DNA from: CBDFGN01 sp965247065
Lineage (GTDB): Bacteria > Bacteroidota > Bacteroidia > Cytophagales > Cyclobacteriaceae
DNA: 64,000 nt
Assembly (NCBI GenBank): GCA_965247065.1
Contig: CBDFGN010000006.1
Span: 3,596,001 to 3,660,000, forward strand
Direction of reading: 5' to 3'
Made by a program: the position numbers and the translations under genes
In this document: positions 56,590-64,000 of the stretch, in pieces
How positions within the stretch are numbered: position 1 is the first letter of the stretch
How the letters are laid out: each line of letters opens with the position of its first letter
The notes under the pieces: generated by a model
The model's database searches: none
What the model saw: the letters and a program-made list of their open reading frames with translations, nothing else
Told to the model about the DNA's origin: nothing

Positions 56590-57495
56590 CTAATGATTTT
56601 TTTGGTCAAATGCTTCCTTTAATAAATCAAACAGTCTATACACTTCTTCCTCAGTTTCTCTATCGAGTTTGTAGCCAAGAGGACCTCGGACAAGGGTATT
56701 TTTGAAAATTCCTTGTTTCACCAGAAGGGTTTTTTCTATAACAAGAAATGCGTCCAGGTTGTGCTGCATAGAGATCAGGATCCCGAGGGGACCGTGAATT
56801 TTACGGGCACGGTCAATATCGCCGTTTTCAAGTGCCTTCCATAGGGCGACCAACGCCCAGGGAAGGTCAGCTCCAGGCATTGTCCCCACGACTCCCCGCT
56901 GGTAACTGTTTACCAGAGCAATGCCGCCGGTGCCTTCAAATATTGGTGCCTTCCCATCCGTTGCATCTCGTAGAGCGCTCAGGTTTGCACCAAACGGTTG
57001 CGCTTCTGGTTTAAACATAATGCGTCCCGGGTTGTCATTGTACAAAGCAGCTTGCGTTGCAACCGGAATTGAATTTCCGACATAGCCGCTTGCATCTTGA
57101 ACAATAAGTGGAAGTGTCGTTGCTTCCAGTATTTCAGTATAATAACTGGTAATTTCCTCGGCATTGCAACTGGTGAGAGAAGGTGGAATCGCCATTAGTG
57201 CAGTTACATCATTTGTTTCTGCTGCTCTGGCATGGCGAATCGCCTGCTGGATACTTTCCGCACCTACACTGGCAATCACTGGTCCTCGAGCTGCGGTAAA
57301 TTGAACTGCCTTTGCAACGACTTCATCTCGTTCTATGTCGGTGAGACGAAGTACTTCTGTCACCATAGCTAGAACTATACCATCTACACCTCCCTCGAAC
57401 AGCCAATCTATTTCACGTTTGAATGTGTCAAAGTCTATAGTGAAGTCATCATAATACGGTAATTGTACAACTGGTAATACACCTTTAATTTCCAT
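56590..57495 (-). CDS. DapA/NanA-family lyase or aldolase
   Basis: The 301-residue TIM-barrel is more distantly related to the tandem pair at 43.5 kb. Its start is KGVLPVVQLPYYDDFTIDFD with GGVDGIVLAMVTEVLRLTD, and the Schiff-base lysine is probably in GRIMFKPEAQPFG near residue 160. The place of the catalytic tyrosine reads IVQDASGYVG. Family members cleave N-acetylneuraminate, 2-keto-3-deoxy acids or synthesise dihydrodipicolinate. The catabolic neighbours (amidohydrolase upstream, kelch-SSS nearby) favour cleavage of a keto acid. A dispersed repeat separates it from the amidohydrolase gene. Confidence 0.85.
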   Translation of the reverse strand: MEIKGVLPVVQLPYYDDFTIDFDTFKREIDWLFEGGVDGIVLAMVTEVLRLTDIERDEVVAKAVQFTAARGPVIASVGAESIQQAIRHARAAETNDVTALMAIPPSLTSCNAEEITSYYTEILEATTLPLIVQDASGYVGNSIPVATQAALYNDNPGRIMFKPEAQPFGANLSALRDATDGKAPIFEGTGGIALVNSYQRGVVGTMPGADLPWALVALWKALENGDIDRARKIHGPLGILISMQHNLDAFLVIEKTLLVKQGIFKNTLVRGPLGYKLDRETEEEVYRLFDLLKEAFDQKNH

Positions 57496-57639
57496 AGTTA
57501 ATACCTGTTTTAGCGAAATCTGAGATTAATATCCTACTTCTAGTTAGCGCAATCCCATATCGGCAACTAAGGTTTATGAGCATTAAACGGCCTTTGGGAT
57601 ATCATCCAATAGACCACTTGCGGTACCCTATCCCAGAGG

Positions 57640-58182
57640 GCAATGTATTAGCCATCGGCAGGATTTGGCGGTATTTCTAGCGAAAATTGGCTCAAGTTGA
57701 CCGAAAACAAAGCATTGCTAGTTGTAGTATGCTAAGCACGAATCCTTAAAAATCCCAAAACCCACCCTGAAGTATATGGAATTATAACTTCAGGGCGAAA
57801 TTCCAGACAAGTCCGACCCTGAAGTATAAGAATTATAGCTTTCAGGGCCAAGAACAAAACTTCAAACAGAAGAGTCGTCGGGAAGACTTTTACAAGAATC
57901 CAAAGAACTATGAAACATCCTTTCGGCGATCATTCTAAAGTCAGAACGAAAGTAAATCAGCAACAAGGTAATCCATCCTGTAATCTTAGATTGTGGCCTT
58001 TGAACCTGGAGATTGATACTCGTTTGGATTTGGATTTTTCTTCCATTTTGGATTTGTCTGGCCCTGAAGTATATGAAATATAACTTCAGGGTGGGATTTG
58101 TAGATTTGGGATTTACTGGAGGGTCTACCGTCCGTTTCCTTGAATATATATATTTAGAACCTGCCTATTTCTAATACATTGC
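57640..58182 (+). repeat. MITE-like dispersed repeat, copy B, with perfect 12-bp TIRs
   Basis: GCAATGTATTAG (57640-57651) and CTAATACATTGC (58171-58182) are perfect inverted repeats bounding 543 bp. Inside are three hairpins of the type CCCTGAAGTATAT/ATAACTTCAGGG (57765-57795, 57817-57847, 58062-58091) and AAATCCCAAAACCC-like segments at both sides in opposite orientation. There is no coding frame. No clear target duplication was seen. It resembles copies A, C, D and E. Confidence 0.75.
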
Positions 58183-58237
58183 GTCTCACAATGGTAGTTC
58201 GCAATGGGTTCTATATTGAAGTGTTGCTGCATCGTAA

Positions 58238-59080
58238 CTACAATCCTAACAGCTGCAAGCTTTCTCGATACAAAATACCATCCAGAAGGTCCTTGGGTAT
58301 AGGTGGGAGGTTATGTTGTTCTGCATAGGATGCGATACCGTATAATCCTTTGATTGAATTCTCAACAGTGGTAAAAGGAAAATCACTGCCAAAGAGTAAT
58401 TTGTGCGCTGCGCCATATTCCTCAGCAAGTTTTAGAGCATTGTAATATTGCCAGGGACGATAGTAAAGGGCAGAGATATCTGCATAGACATTAGGCTGTT
58501 TTCTAATCAGTGTAACTGTCTCTCCAATCCAGGGATGCCCCATATGTGCGATGATCATTGTAAGTTCAGAAAAACGGTAGGCGATTTCTTCCAGTTGCAC
58601 AGGATTTGCATAAGAAAGGGGAGCTTTAAGGCTAAAAGTCGCTCCTTGATGAAAGAGGATCGGTACTTTCTTTTCTTCCGCAAATTCATAAACTGACATA
58701 AGACGATCATCAAGTGGGTGTACACCTTGGTAGGTAGGTGCGAGCTTTATCCCCTTCATTCCCAGGTCTTCGATTCCTCTACGGATTTCCTTCACTGGCT
58801 CTTTATCAGCGAGTGGATCTGCAGAAGCAAAGGCAATTACGCGCTCTGAATGGTCATGAGCAAATTGGGCAACTCGATCATTGGAAACGTGGAAACCTGT
58901 ACGAGAAGCTCGAATACCAAAAGCAATAGATAGGTCGGCCCCTTTGGTACCTTCAAAATAACTGTCCGGAGTAATATCAAGATTTCCGGATACACCTCCA
59001 GCCCGTTTCATATCCTGGTATACTTCGGGGCCCAAATCCTCTCTTGCATTCCAAAAATGAGTATGAACGTCTACTATCAT
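58238..59080 (-). CDS. Amidohydrolase-family (ACMSD/lactonase-like) metal-dependent hydrolase
   Basis: The 280-residue TIM-barrel hydrolase starts best at MIVDVHTHFWNAREDLG (59080), with a longer frame reaching 59128. Metal-binding residues fall in VDVHTHF (HxH), ILFHQGATFS, IIAHMGHPW and LLFGSDFPF (Asp). The family, Amidohydro_2, includes sugar lactonases such as L-fucono-lactonase and decarboxylases such as ACMSD. In this sugar-acid context a lactonase is attractive but not shown. The gene is intact. Downstream lie copy B of the dispersed repeat and a DapA-family gene on the same strand. Confidence 0.8.
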   Translation of the reverse strand: MIVDVHTHFWNAREDLGPEVYQDMKRAGGVSGNLDITPDSYFEGTKGADLSIAFGIRASRTGFHVSNDRVAQFAHDHSERVIAFASADPLADKEPVKEIRRGIEDLGMKGIKLAPTYQGVHPLDDRLMSVYEFAEEKKVPILFHQGATFSLKAPLSYANPVQLEEIAYRFSELTMIIAHMGHPWIGETVTLIRKQPNVYADISALYYRPWQYYNALKLAEEYGAAHKLLFGSDFPFTTVENSIKGLYGIASYAEQHNLPPIPKDLLDGILYRESLQLLGL

Positions 59081-59204
59081 AAGAAAATTAAAGTATGTTG
59101 GATGAAATGTGATGAGAAGCCCCAACAATAGCGAATCTTAATTTGGGATTTTGCATTAATCAGCCAGATAGATCCTTTTTATTCCAATTTTGATATTTTA
59201 CCGG

Positions 59205-60834
59205 TTAAGGCAATCTGGTCCTGTCCTGCACTTGAGCATACCATTCTTCCCAGGCCTGACCCATTTCCAGAACCCGGTCCGGATAGGTATTTGCAAGATT
59301 ACGGGTTTCGGTACGGTCTTCAACCATGTCATATAGCTCCCATTCCCGGGCGGTAAATCCCCATACCAATTTCCATCTTCCCTGGCGGACCGCCCGGTTT
59401 CCATATACGGCCCAAAACAGGCGATCATGGCCTTTACGTTCATCCCCCTGGAGAATCGGAAGAATGCTCAGGCCGTCCATCGGGGTAATGTTCTGGCCTT
59501 TATATTTAGTGGGATAGGTAGTCCCGGTCAAGTCAATCAAGGTAGGCAAAATATCTATAACATGCCCGACTTGATGGGTGATCGCATTTGCTGACACTAC
59601 CTTTGGCCAACGGACGATCATGGGCGTTGAGATCCCTCCCTCGTAGGTCCAAAGCTTATATCGGCGAAAAGGAGCACTTTGGGCCCAGCCCCAACCAGGG
59701 CCGACAAAGTCATAGGTATCCCTCGGTCCTGGAAGTCCCTCCTGATTTCGGTCCAGGTAATCATTGTGTTCCGGCGGAATGCTGGCACATCCTCCATTGT
59801 CGGAGAGAAACATCACCAAAGTATTATCCGCCTTGCCGGTTTCATCAATAGCGTTGATGATGCGGCCGACAGCTTGATCTATGGCATCAACCATACCAGC
59901 GTAAACTTCCATTCGGCGTCGTTGCCGAACCAGGTTGGAGACCGAATCCCAGGGCACGATATGATAGTCGTAATTTTTGGGTTCAACTTGCGGATCCGCT
60001 GCGGGAAGGTCCCACTTCTGGTCTATTAAACCCAGCTCAATCAGTCGTTGATAACGATTTTCCTTAGGGCAAAATAACCGTCGTCATAGATCCTTCATAT
60101 TTCTGAATGTCCTCAGGCTTCGCATGGATCGGATAGTGAGGGGAATTGAAATTTACGTTAATAAAAAAAGGCTGGTCTGTTTGATGAAAACGGCGTATGG
60201 TTGCAACAGCATGATCCGCCAATCCATCGGTGACATAATACTCCGCAGGAAAATCCTCCGTGTTCAACCTTTGACCATTATGTAGAATAACCTGCTCTCG
60301 ATGGTACTCGTGATGTTCGGCCGGATTAAAATAGTTGAACGCGCCTCCCCACATTAAGAATGACTCGTCAAATCCCTCCGCCCCGGGCACTTCATATAGC
60401 GCCGTTATTGAATCAGGGTCGGCCCGACCAATGTGCCATTTGCCGATTATGCCAGTCTGGTAGCCGGCCGTTTTCAGCACCTGACCAATATTCACTCTAG
60501 CCCGAAATGGTTCCCGCCCAGGCGCTCGCTGATCGTAAAGCCCAAACAATAGGGACTTTCGAGTGGGTACACAAACCGCCGCATTGTAGAACTGTGTGAA
60601 CCGTAAACCCTGATTAGCCAGTTTATCGATTTGAGGCGTATTGATTTCACCGCCGTAGCAACCGAGGTCGGAGAATCCGAGGTCATCGACCATAATAAGC
60701 ACTATGTTGGGTCGTAATGGTCTTTCCTGATCGTTTTCACCAGTTTGACCATTTTTGGGGCTGGTGCATCCGGTTCCTAGGGAAACAAGAAGCAGGAGCC
60801 AAACCAAGTTTCGAAAAACACTTGGACGGTTCAT
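59205..60834 (-). pseudogene. Arylsulfatase-family lipoprotein, double frameshift
   Basis: The N-terminal frame (60834-60064) has a lipoprotein signal (LLLLVSLGTGC), the family start RPNIVLIMVDDLGFSDLGCY and the formylglycine motif CVPTRKSLLFG. It ends at a stop just after GSMTTVILP. The expected sequence (YDDGYFALR, then ENRYQRLIELGLID) continues in two further frames, so one base is missing near 60090 and another near 60063. The C-terminal frame (59957-59205) carries LSDNGGCASIPPEHNDYL and YEGGISTPMIVRWP. An intact enzyme would be an exported sulfatase of the type that desulfates glycans. Two lesions within 30 bases point to a pseudogene or an error-prone stretch. Confidence 0.85.
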
Positions 60835-60888
60835 GATGGGCTTAGTATTTGGTGAACAACGTTATTGGTTAACAAAATCTTTGCAACA

Positions 60889-61944
60889 TCAGGACCAGGC
60901 CGCGCGCAGCAGTCGAATCCAGTTGCCGTGCATGATTGCGGCAATATCATCACTCGAGTATCCGCGTTTCTCCAGAATCTCCGGGATCTTCTGTAGGTCC
61001 GCTATAGTCTCAAGATCGGCAGGTGCTTGTTCCTTGCCGTAGCCGCCGTCCAGATCGGTACCGATGGCAGCATGATGGACGTTGCCGGCGATCTGACAAA
61101 CGTGGTCCATGTGATCGACCACGGTCTCCAGGGTAATGCCCCTGTTGTCTTGCGCCTGCTGGTCCCACAATGGAGACAACATCCAAACGTCAAGGGCCGT
61201 GCCGATGACGCCGCCGCGGTCGACGAGCGCCTTTATCTGCTTGTCGTCGAGCTGGCGGTCGTGGTCACACAGGGCACGGCAGCAGTTGTGTGTGGCCAGC
61301 ACGGTTCCGTCAAATACATCGAGAGCTTCCCAGAACGCACGTTCGGCCAAATGGCTGACGTCCAGAATGATGCCGGCCGCATCCAGGGCCCGCAGCAGAG
61401 GGGCGCCGCGCGGTGTCAGCCCACCGGGGGCCTGCGTGCCATGTGAGTAAGAGCTGATACCGTAGTGGCTGAGGCTGACAACGCGGAGTCCATTGTCCCA
61501 CCAGTGGCCGACTTGATCTTCGTGGACGATGCCGTCTGCACCCTCCATGGTTAGGACGAATCCCAACGGGCAGGATGAGGAGTCCTGCTCCCACTGCTCG
61601 AGGTGAGTGTTCAAATCCTGGAGGTTGCTCGCCTGGCGCAGGATCCCTTTGCTCTCCATCAACCGGTAGTAGGCGAGTTCCCCCATACACTTGGCGTAGG
61701 CGATATCCTGAGTCCGAACGCCGGGGAAGCGTTGGCCTACAGAAGCCAGACGGCTGAAGACGGTTACGAAGAACAAGCCGACCTCGCCCCGCCTCATCTC
61801 CGCGAAGTTGACGACACCGAGACCACGGCCCTTCTCTGACATCCCTGCCTCGCCCTCGCGGATCTTGACGATAGGCTCCAACAGATCACGATCCCACTCA
61901 ACGGCATTAAACGCGATGTCAAGATGAGAGTCGATGATTAGCAT
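60889..61944 (-). CDS. Membrane dipeptidase (M19 family)
   Basis: The 351 residues match renal dipeptidase-type M19 enzymes: DSHLDIAFNAVEWDRDL at the start (HxD), LTMEGADGIVHEDQ (Glu bridging two zincs), ILDVSHLAERAF and ATHNCCRALCDHDRQ (His), and IGTDLDGGYGKEQ. It would cleave dipeptides, including those with D-residues. It has no signal peptide. The gene is more GC-rich than its surroundings, like the isochorismatase and AKR genes at 37-40 kb, suggesting transfer. It is upstream of the sulfatase gene with a gap of 54 bases. Confidence 0.9.
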   Translation of the reverse strand: MLIIDSHLDIAFNAVEWDRDLLEPIVKIREGEAGMSEKGRGLGVVNFAEMRRGEVGLFFVTVFSRLASVGQRFPGVRTQDIAYAKCMGELAYYRLMESKGILRQASNLQDLNTHLEQWEQDSSSCPLGFVLTMEGADGIVHEDQVGHWWDNGLRVVSLSHYGISSYSHGTQAPGGLTPRGAPLLRALDAAGIILDVSHLAERAFWEALDVFDGTVLATHNCCRALCDHDRQLDDKQIKALVDRGGVIGTALDVWMLSPLWDQQAQDNRGITLETVVDHMDHVCQIAGNVHHAAIGTDLDGGYGKEQAPADLETIADLQKIPEILEKRGYSSDDIAAIMHGNWIRLLRAAWS

Positions 61945-62441
61945 AGGTAATATGTGTTAGGGTGAATCGCAAGCGGATCAGCAAGCGGATCAGCAAGTTC
62001 GGTAATGTCTTTACTACAATTTAGAAAAGTAGAATTAACCATTTAAGTATTATTGATAAATTATCATTTCTTTATCGTTTTTGCTTTCATTCAGCTTTCT
62101 TCGGTAAGCCAAATAAACATTCCCTTCCTTGAAGGGGTGTATTAGGATTAGACAAAAGTTAGATCAAAAGCTGTAAGTGAGGTTAATGAGGCTATGTTTG
62201 AATGAATTTGGGAATCAGAAATACCACCCCCTTAATCCCCCGCCAGTGGGGGACATCCACTCGATAGCGTCCCTCGTCCAAGTAGAAACAAAGGATTACC
62301 GATCTGATCCCTTTGCGACAAAGCACCACCCTGAAGTTTATAAAATATAAATTCATGGCCAATCACTCCAACACGAAGATGGGCAATGGGTAAGGTCCTC
62401 GAACACTGAAAACCGATCAAAGACCGCTGATTATAGTGATT
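61945..62441. other. Intergenic with palindromic repeat and hairpin
   Basis: About 500 bases upstream of the M19 gene up to the IS3 copy. It holds a doubled AGCGGATCAGCAAG near 61972-61998, the palindromic repeat at 62223-62255 and a degenerate hairpin of the CCCTGAAG type near 62330-62360. The M19 promoter must lie near its right end. No gene was found. Confidence 0.45.
62223..62255 (-). repeat. C/G-rich palindromic repeat, non-coding copy
   Basis: The stretch CACCCCCTTAATCCCCCGCC, then AGTGGGGGACA, matches in reverse orientation the in-frame insertion at 31658-31700 (ACCCCCC, TTTATT, CCCCC, TGTGGGGGGACA). It lies in intergenic DNA. Confidence 0.55.
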
Positions 62442-62488
62442 TGTACGTCCCTGATATAGGTTGACCACTTTTTAAACGATCGACTTAT

Positions 62489-62887
62489 ATGAAAGCAACC
62501 CAAAAAGCCATTCGAAAGAAGCGAGTATTCAGTGATGAATTGAAGCGGGCCATTGTTACGGAATTTGAAAGTGGAAAGTACAGTGTCCCTCAACTGGAGA
62601 AACTTCATGGGATCAACAACGCAAACATTTACCGTTGGATCTACAAATTCTCTACCTTTAACGAGAGAGGCTATCGAATTCTGGAGATGAAAAAAAGCAC
62701 TACATCAAAGGTTAACGATTTAGAAAAACGGATTAAGGAGTTGGAACGTGTGGTAGGTCAAAAACAGATCAAGATTGATTATTACGAAAAGATGATCGAT
62801 CTGGCCAAGGAGGAATTGGATATCGATCTGAAAAAAAACTTCGACACCCCACAATCAACTGGTTCCGGAAAAACCAAAGGAAAGTAA
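62489..62887 (+). CDS. IS3 OrfA, helix-turn-helix subunit
   Basis: The 132 residues are identical to OrfA at 13442, including the helix-turn-helix and coiled coil. Only a silent difference (GCA in place of GCG near 62622) separates the two genes. The A8 slippery run at 62831-62838 is also preserved. Confidence 0.95.
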   Translation: MKATQKAIRKKRVFSDELKRAIVTEFESGKYSVPQLEKLHGINNANIYRWIYKFSTFNERGYRILEMKKSTTSKVNDLEKRIKELERVVGQKQIKIDYYEKMIDLAKEELDIDLKKNFDTPQSTGSGKTKGK

Positions 62888-62895
62888 ATTTCTCG

Positions 62896-63747
62896 ATGAA
62901 TCAGCTCTATCGTGCCATAGGAATCAGCAAACAGGCAATACATCAGTATGCAACCAGGCAAGCTGTCTTTGATCAAAAGGTAGAACAGCTGGTCCTGGAA
63001 GCTGATGGGATACGCCAGGAACATCCTGGTTGTGGGGTGGAAAAAATGTACCGGACCTTAAAACCCGGATTTATCGGCAGAGATCGCTTTGTAGACCTTT
63101 TAATGAGTCTTGGTTACCGTTTGAGAAGAGCCAAGAACTATAAACGAACTACCCGGGCTTCGAAGCTTTATTATCCAAACCTGATCAAAGGATTTGAACT
63201 AACGTCTCCTTCAACGGTCTGGCAATCAGACATCACCTTCATAGAAGTGGGAAACCGGTTTTATTACGGGGTCTTTATTCTGGATGTCTATACCCGAAAA
63301 ATAGTAGGCTACCAGGTATCGGATCATATGCGGGCTACAGCGAACGTAAAGGCATTGCTCATTGCCTTGAAAGATCATCCCCCTCCCCGGATCCATCATT
63401 CCGACAGAGGAGGTCAATACATCTACGAAGAATATGTAGACCTACTAAAATCCAACCGATGTGATATCAGCATGGGGCTAACCGCTCAGGATAATGCGTA
63501 TGCAGAGCGCTTTCACAGGACCTTGAAAGAAGAATATTTGCATTACTGGAAGCCGACCAATTTCTATCAACTGAAAAGGTATGTCAAAAGAGCGGTTGAC
63601 CATTATAATCAAAAAAGAACCCATGAAAACTTAAACGATGTTTCACCCATGGATTTTGAAAAGGACTGGTCCTTGTTGCCAATTAACCGAAGACCTTCAT
63701 TGTCCATATTTAATGATGAATTATTAACCAAAAGTGGTCAACACTAA
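62896..63747 (+). CDS. IS3 OrfB, DDE transposase
   Basis: The 283 residues equal those of copy 1 apart from Lys for Glu in PNLIKGFEL. The DDE residues in WQSDITFIEV, HHSDRGGQY and NAYAERFHRTLKEEY are intact. It is probably functional as an OrfAB fusion. Confidence 0.95.
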   Translation: MNQLYRAIGISKQAIHQYATRQAVFDQKVEQLVLEADGIRQEHPGCGVEKMYRTLKPGFIGRDRFVDLLMSLGYRLRRAKNYKRTTRASKLYYPNLIKGFELTSPSTVWQSDITFIEVGNRFYYGVFILDVYTRKIVGYQVSDHMRATANVKALLIALKDHPPPRIHHSDRGGQYIYEEYVDLLKSNRCDISMGLTAQDNAYAERFHRTLKEEYLHYWKPTNFYQLKRYVKRAVDHYNQKRTHENLNDVSPMDFEKDWSLLPINRRPSLSIFNDELLTKSGQH

Positions 63748-63760
63748 TCAGGGATCTTCA

Positions 63761-64000
63761 TTGGAACGTGTGGTAGGTCAAAAACAGATCAAGATTGATT
63801 ATTACGAAAAGATGATCGATCTGGCCAAGGAGGAATTGGATATCGATCTGAAAAAAAACTTCGACACCCCACAATCAACTGGTTCCGGAAAAACCAAAGG
63901 AAAGTAAATTTCTCGATGAATCAGCTCTATCGTGCCATAGGAATCAGCAAACAGGCAATACATCAGTATGCAACCAGGCAAGCTGTCTTTGATCAAAAGG
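63761..64000 (+). mobile_element. IS3-family element, partial third copy running off the window
   Basis: The 240 bases match 62741-62980 exactly at a constant offset of 1,020. They begin inside orfA (TTGGAACGTGTGG) directly after the CA end of copy 2, with no left terminus of their own, and include the 3' end of orfA and the start of orfB. This is either a tandem deletion product or an assembly artefact. Confidence 0.9.

Larger units (their letters stand above)
62442..63760 (+). mobile_element. IS3-family insertion sequence, copy 2
   Basis: The ends TGTACGTCCCTGAT and ATCAGGGATCTTCA and the length of 1,319 bp equal those of copy 1. No target duplication is seen: the left flank is ATT and the right flank TTG, and the right flank is internal IS3 sequence. 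Thus its right junction is not a simple insertion. Confidence 0.92.

Noticed and set aside
13395..63760. Composite transposon bounded by the two IS3 copies
   Set aside because: About 49 kb lies between them, copy 1 has its own complete target duplication, and the contents are ordinary chromosomal genes.

Overview
The window looks like a chromosomal piece of a Bacteroidota/Rhodothermota-type bacterium, probably marine or host-associated. This is inference from family content: two ~1,150-residue FG-GAP plus ASPIC/UnbV lipoproteins, a DUF5106-like thioredoxin lipoprotein-type protein, a FtsX/MacB-type permease remnant, Na+/solute symporters (SSS), many secreted sialidase-like propellers and three phytanoyl-CoA-dioxygenase (PhyH) family genes. 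Shine-Dalgarno sequences are mostly absent, with two clear exceptions (before 3944 and 11543). No rRNA, tRNA, CRISPR array, SusC/SusD pair or prophage module was recognised.

Layout. 1-4.3 kb is a decayed zone: a frameshifted repeat-rich secreted protein, fragments of an ABC permease and a TPR protein, a perfect 11 x 22-bp tandem array beside a strong hairpin, an unexplained non-coding stretch and a truncated acyl-CoA synthetase. 4.3-9.1 kb holds an SSS symporter facing a PdxA2/four-carbon-acid-kinase operon whose kinase is broken by an IS982 copy and by an amber codon. 9.5-25.3 kb is a carbohydrate/amine region: three sialidase-like proteins, an NHL-type propeller, a cupin, an aldo/keto reductase with an FAD oxidoreductase, a class III aminotransferase, a frameshifted GH29 alpha-L-fucosidase and a thioredoxin-like protein, with IS3 and IS1595 insertions. 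25.4-32.7 kb is a divergent pair of giant FG-GAP proteins. 32.8-37.9 kb is rich in hydrolases of amide bonds (M81, ceramidase-like, nitrilase, isochorismatase-like). 38.1-50 kb contains aldo/keto reductase, PhyH genes, a GH10-like glycosidase, tandem DapA-family lyases, an M15 dipeptidase, an SDR and an L-rhamnose mutarotase-like protein, interspersed with a MITE-like repeat family. 50.1-55.3 kb is a minus-strand operon (kelch-SSS fusion, small ORF, SSS, HpcH/HpaI aldolase) with an IS982 copy directly upstream. 56.6-61.9 kb has another DapA-family lyase, an amidohydrolase, a doubly frameshifted sulfatase and an M19 dipeptidase. The window ends in an IS3 copy followed by a partial third copy.

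How the genes may work together. Secreted fucosidase, sulfatase and sialidase-like proteins could release sugars; SSS symporters (one fused to a kelch mutarotase-like domain) would import them; mutarotase, dehydrogenases (SDR, AKR), an amidohydrolase that could act as a lactonase, and DapA or HpcH/HpaI aldolases fit an oxidative, non-phosphorylating route for deoxy-sugars or sugar acids. The sugar-acid dehydratase needed to complete that route is not in the window, and several members are broken.

The most striking features are the dispersed repeat with 12-bp terminal inverted repeats (57640-58182 and relatives), a palindromic repeat that appears to have entered the coding frame of an FG-GAP protein (31658-31700), and the pseudogene load: about ten broken genes together with five insertion-sequence copies, one partial.
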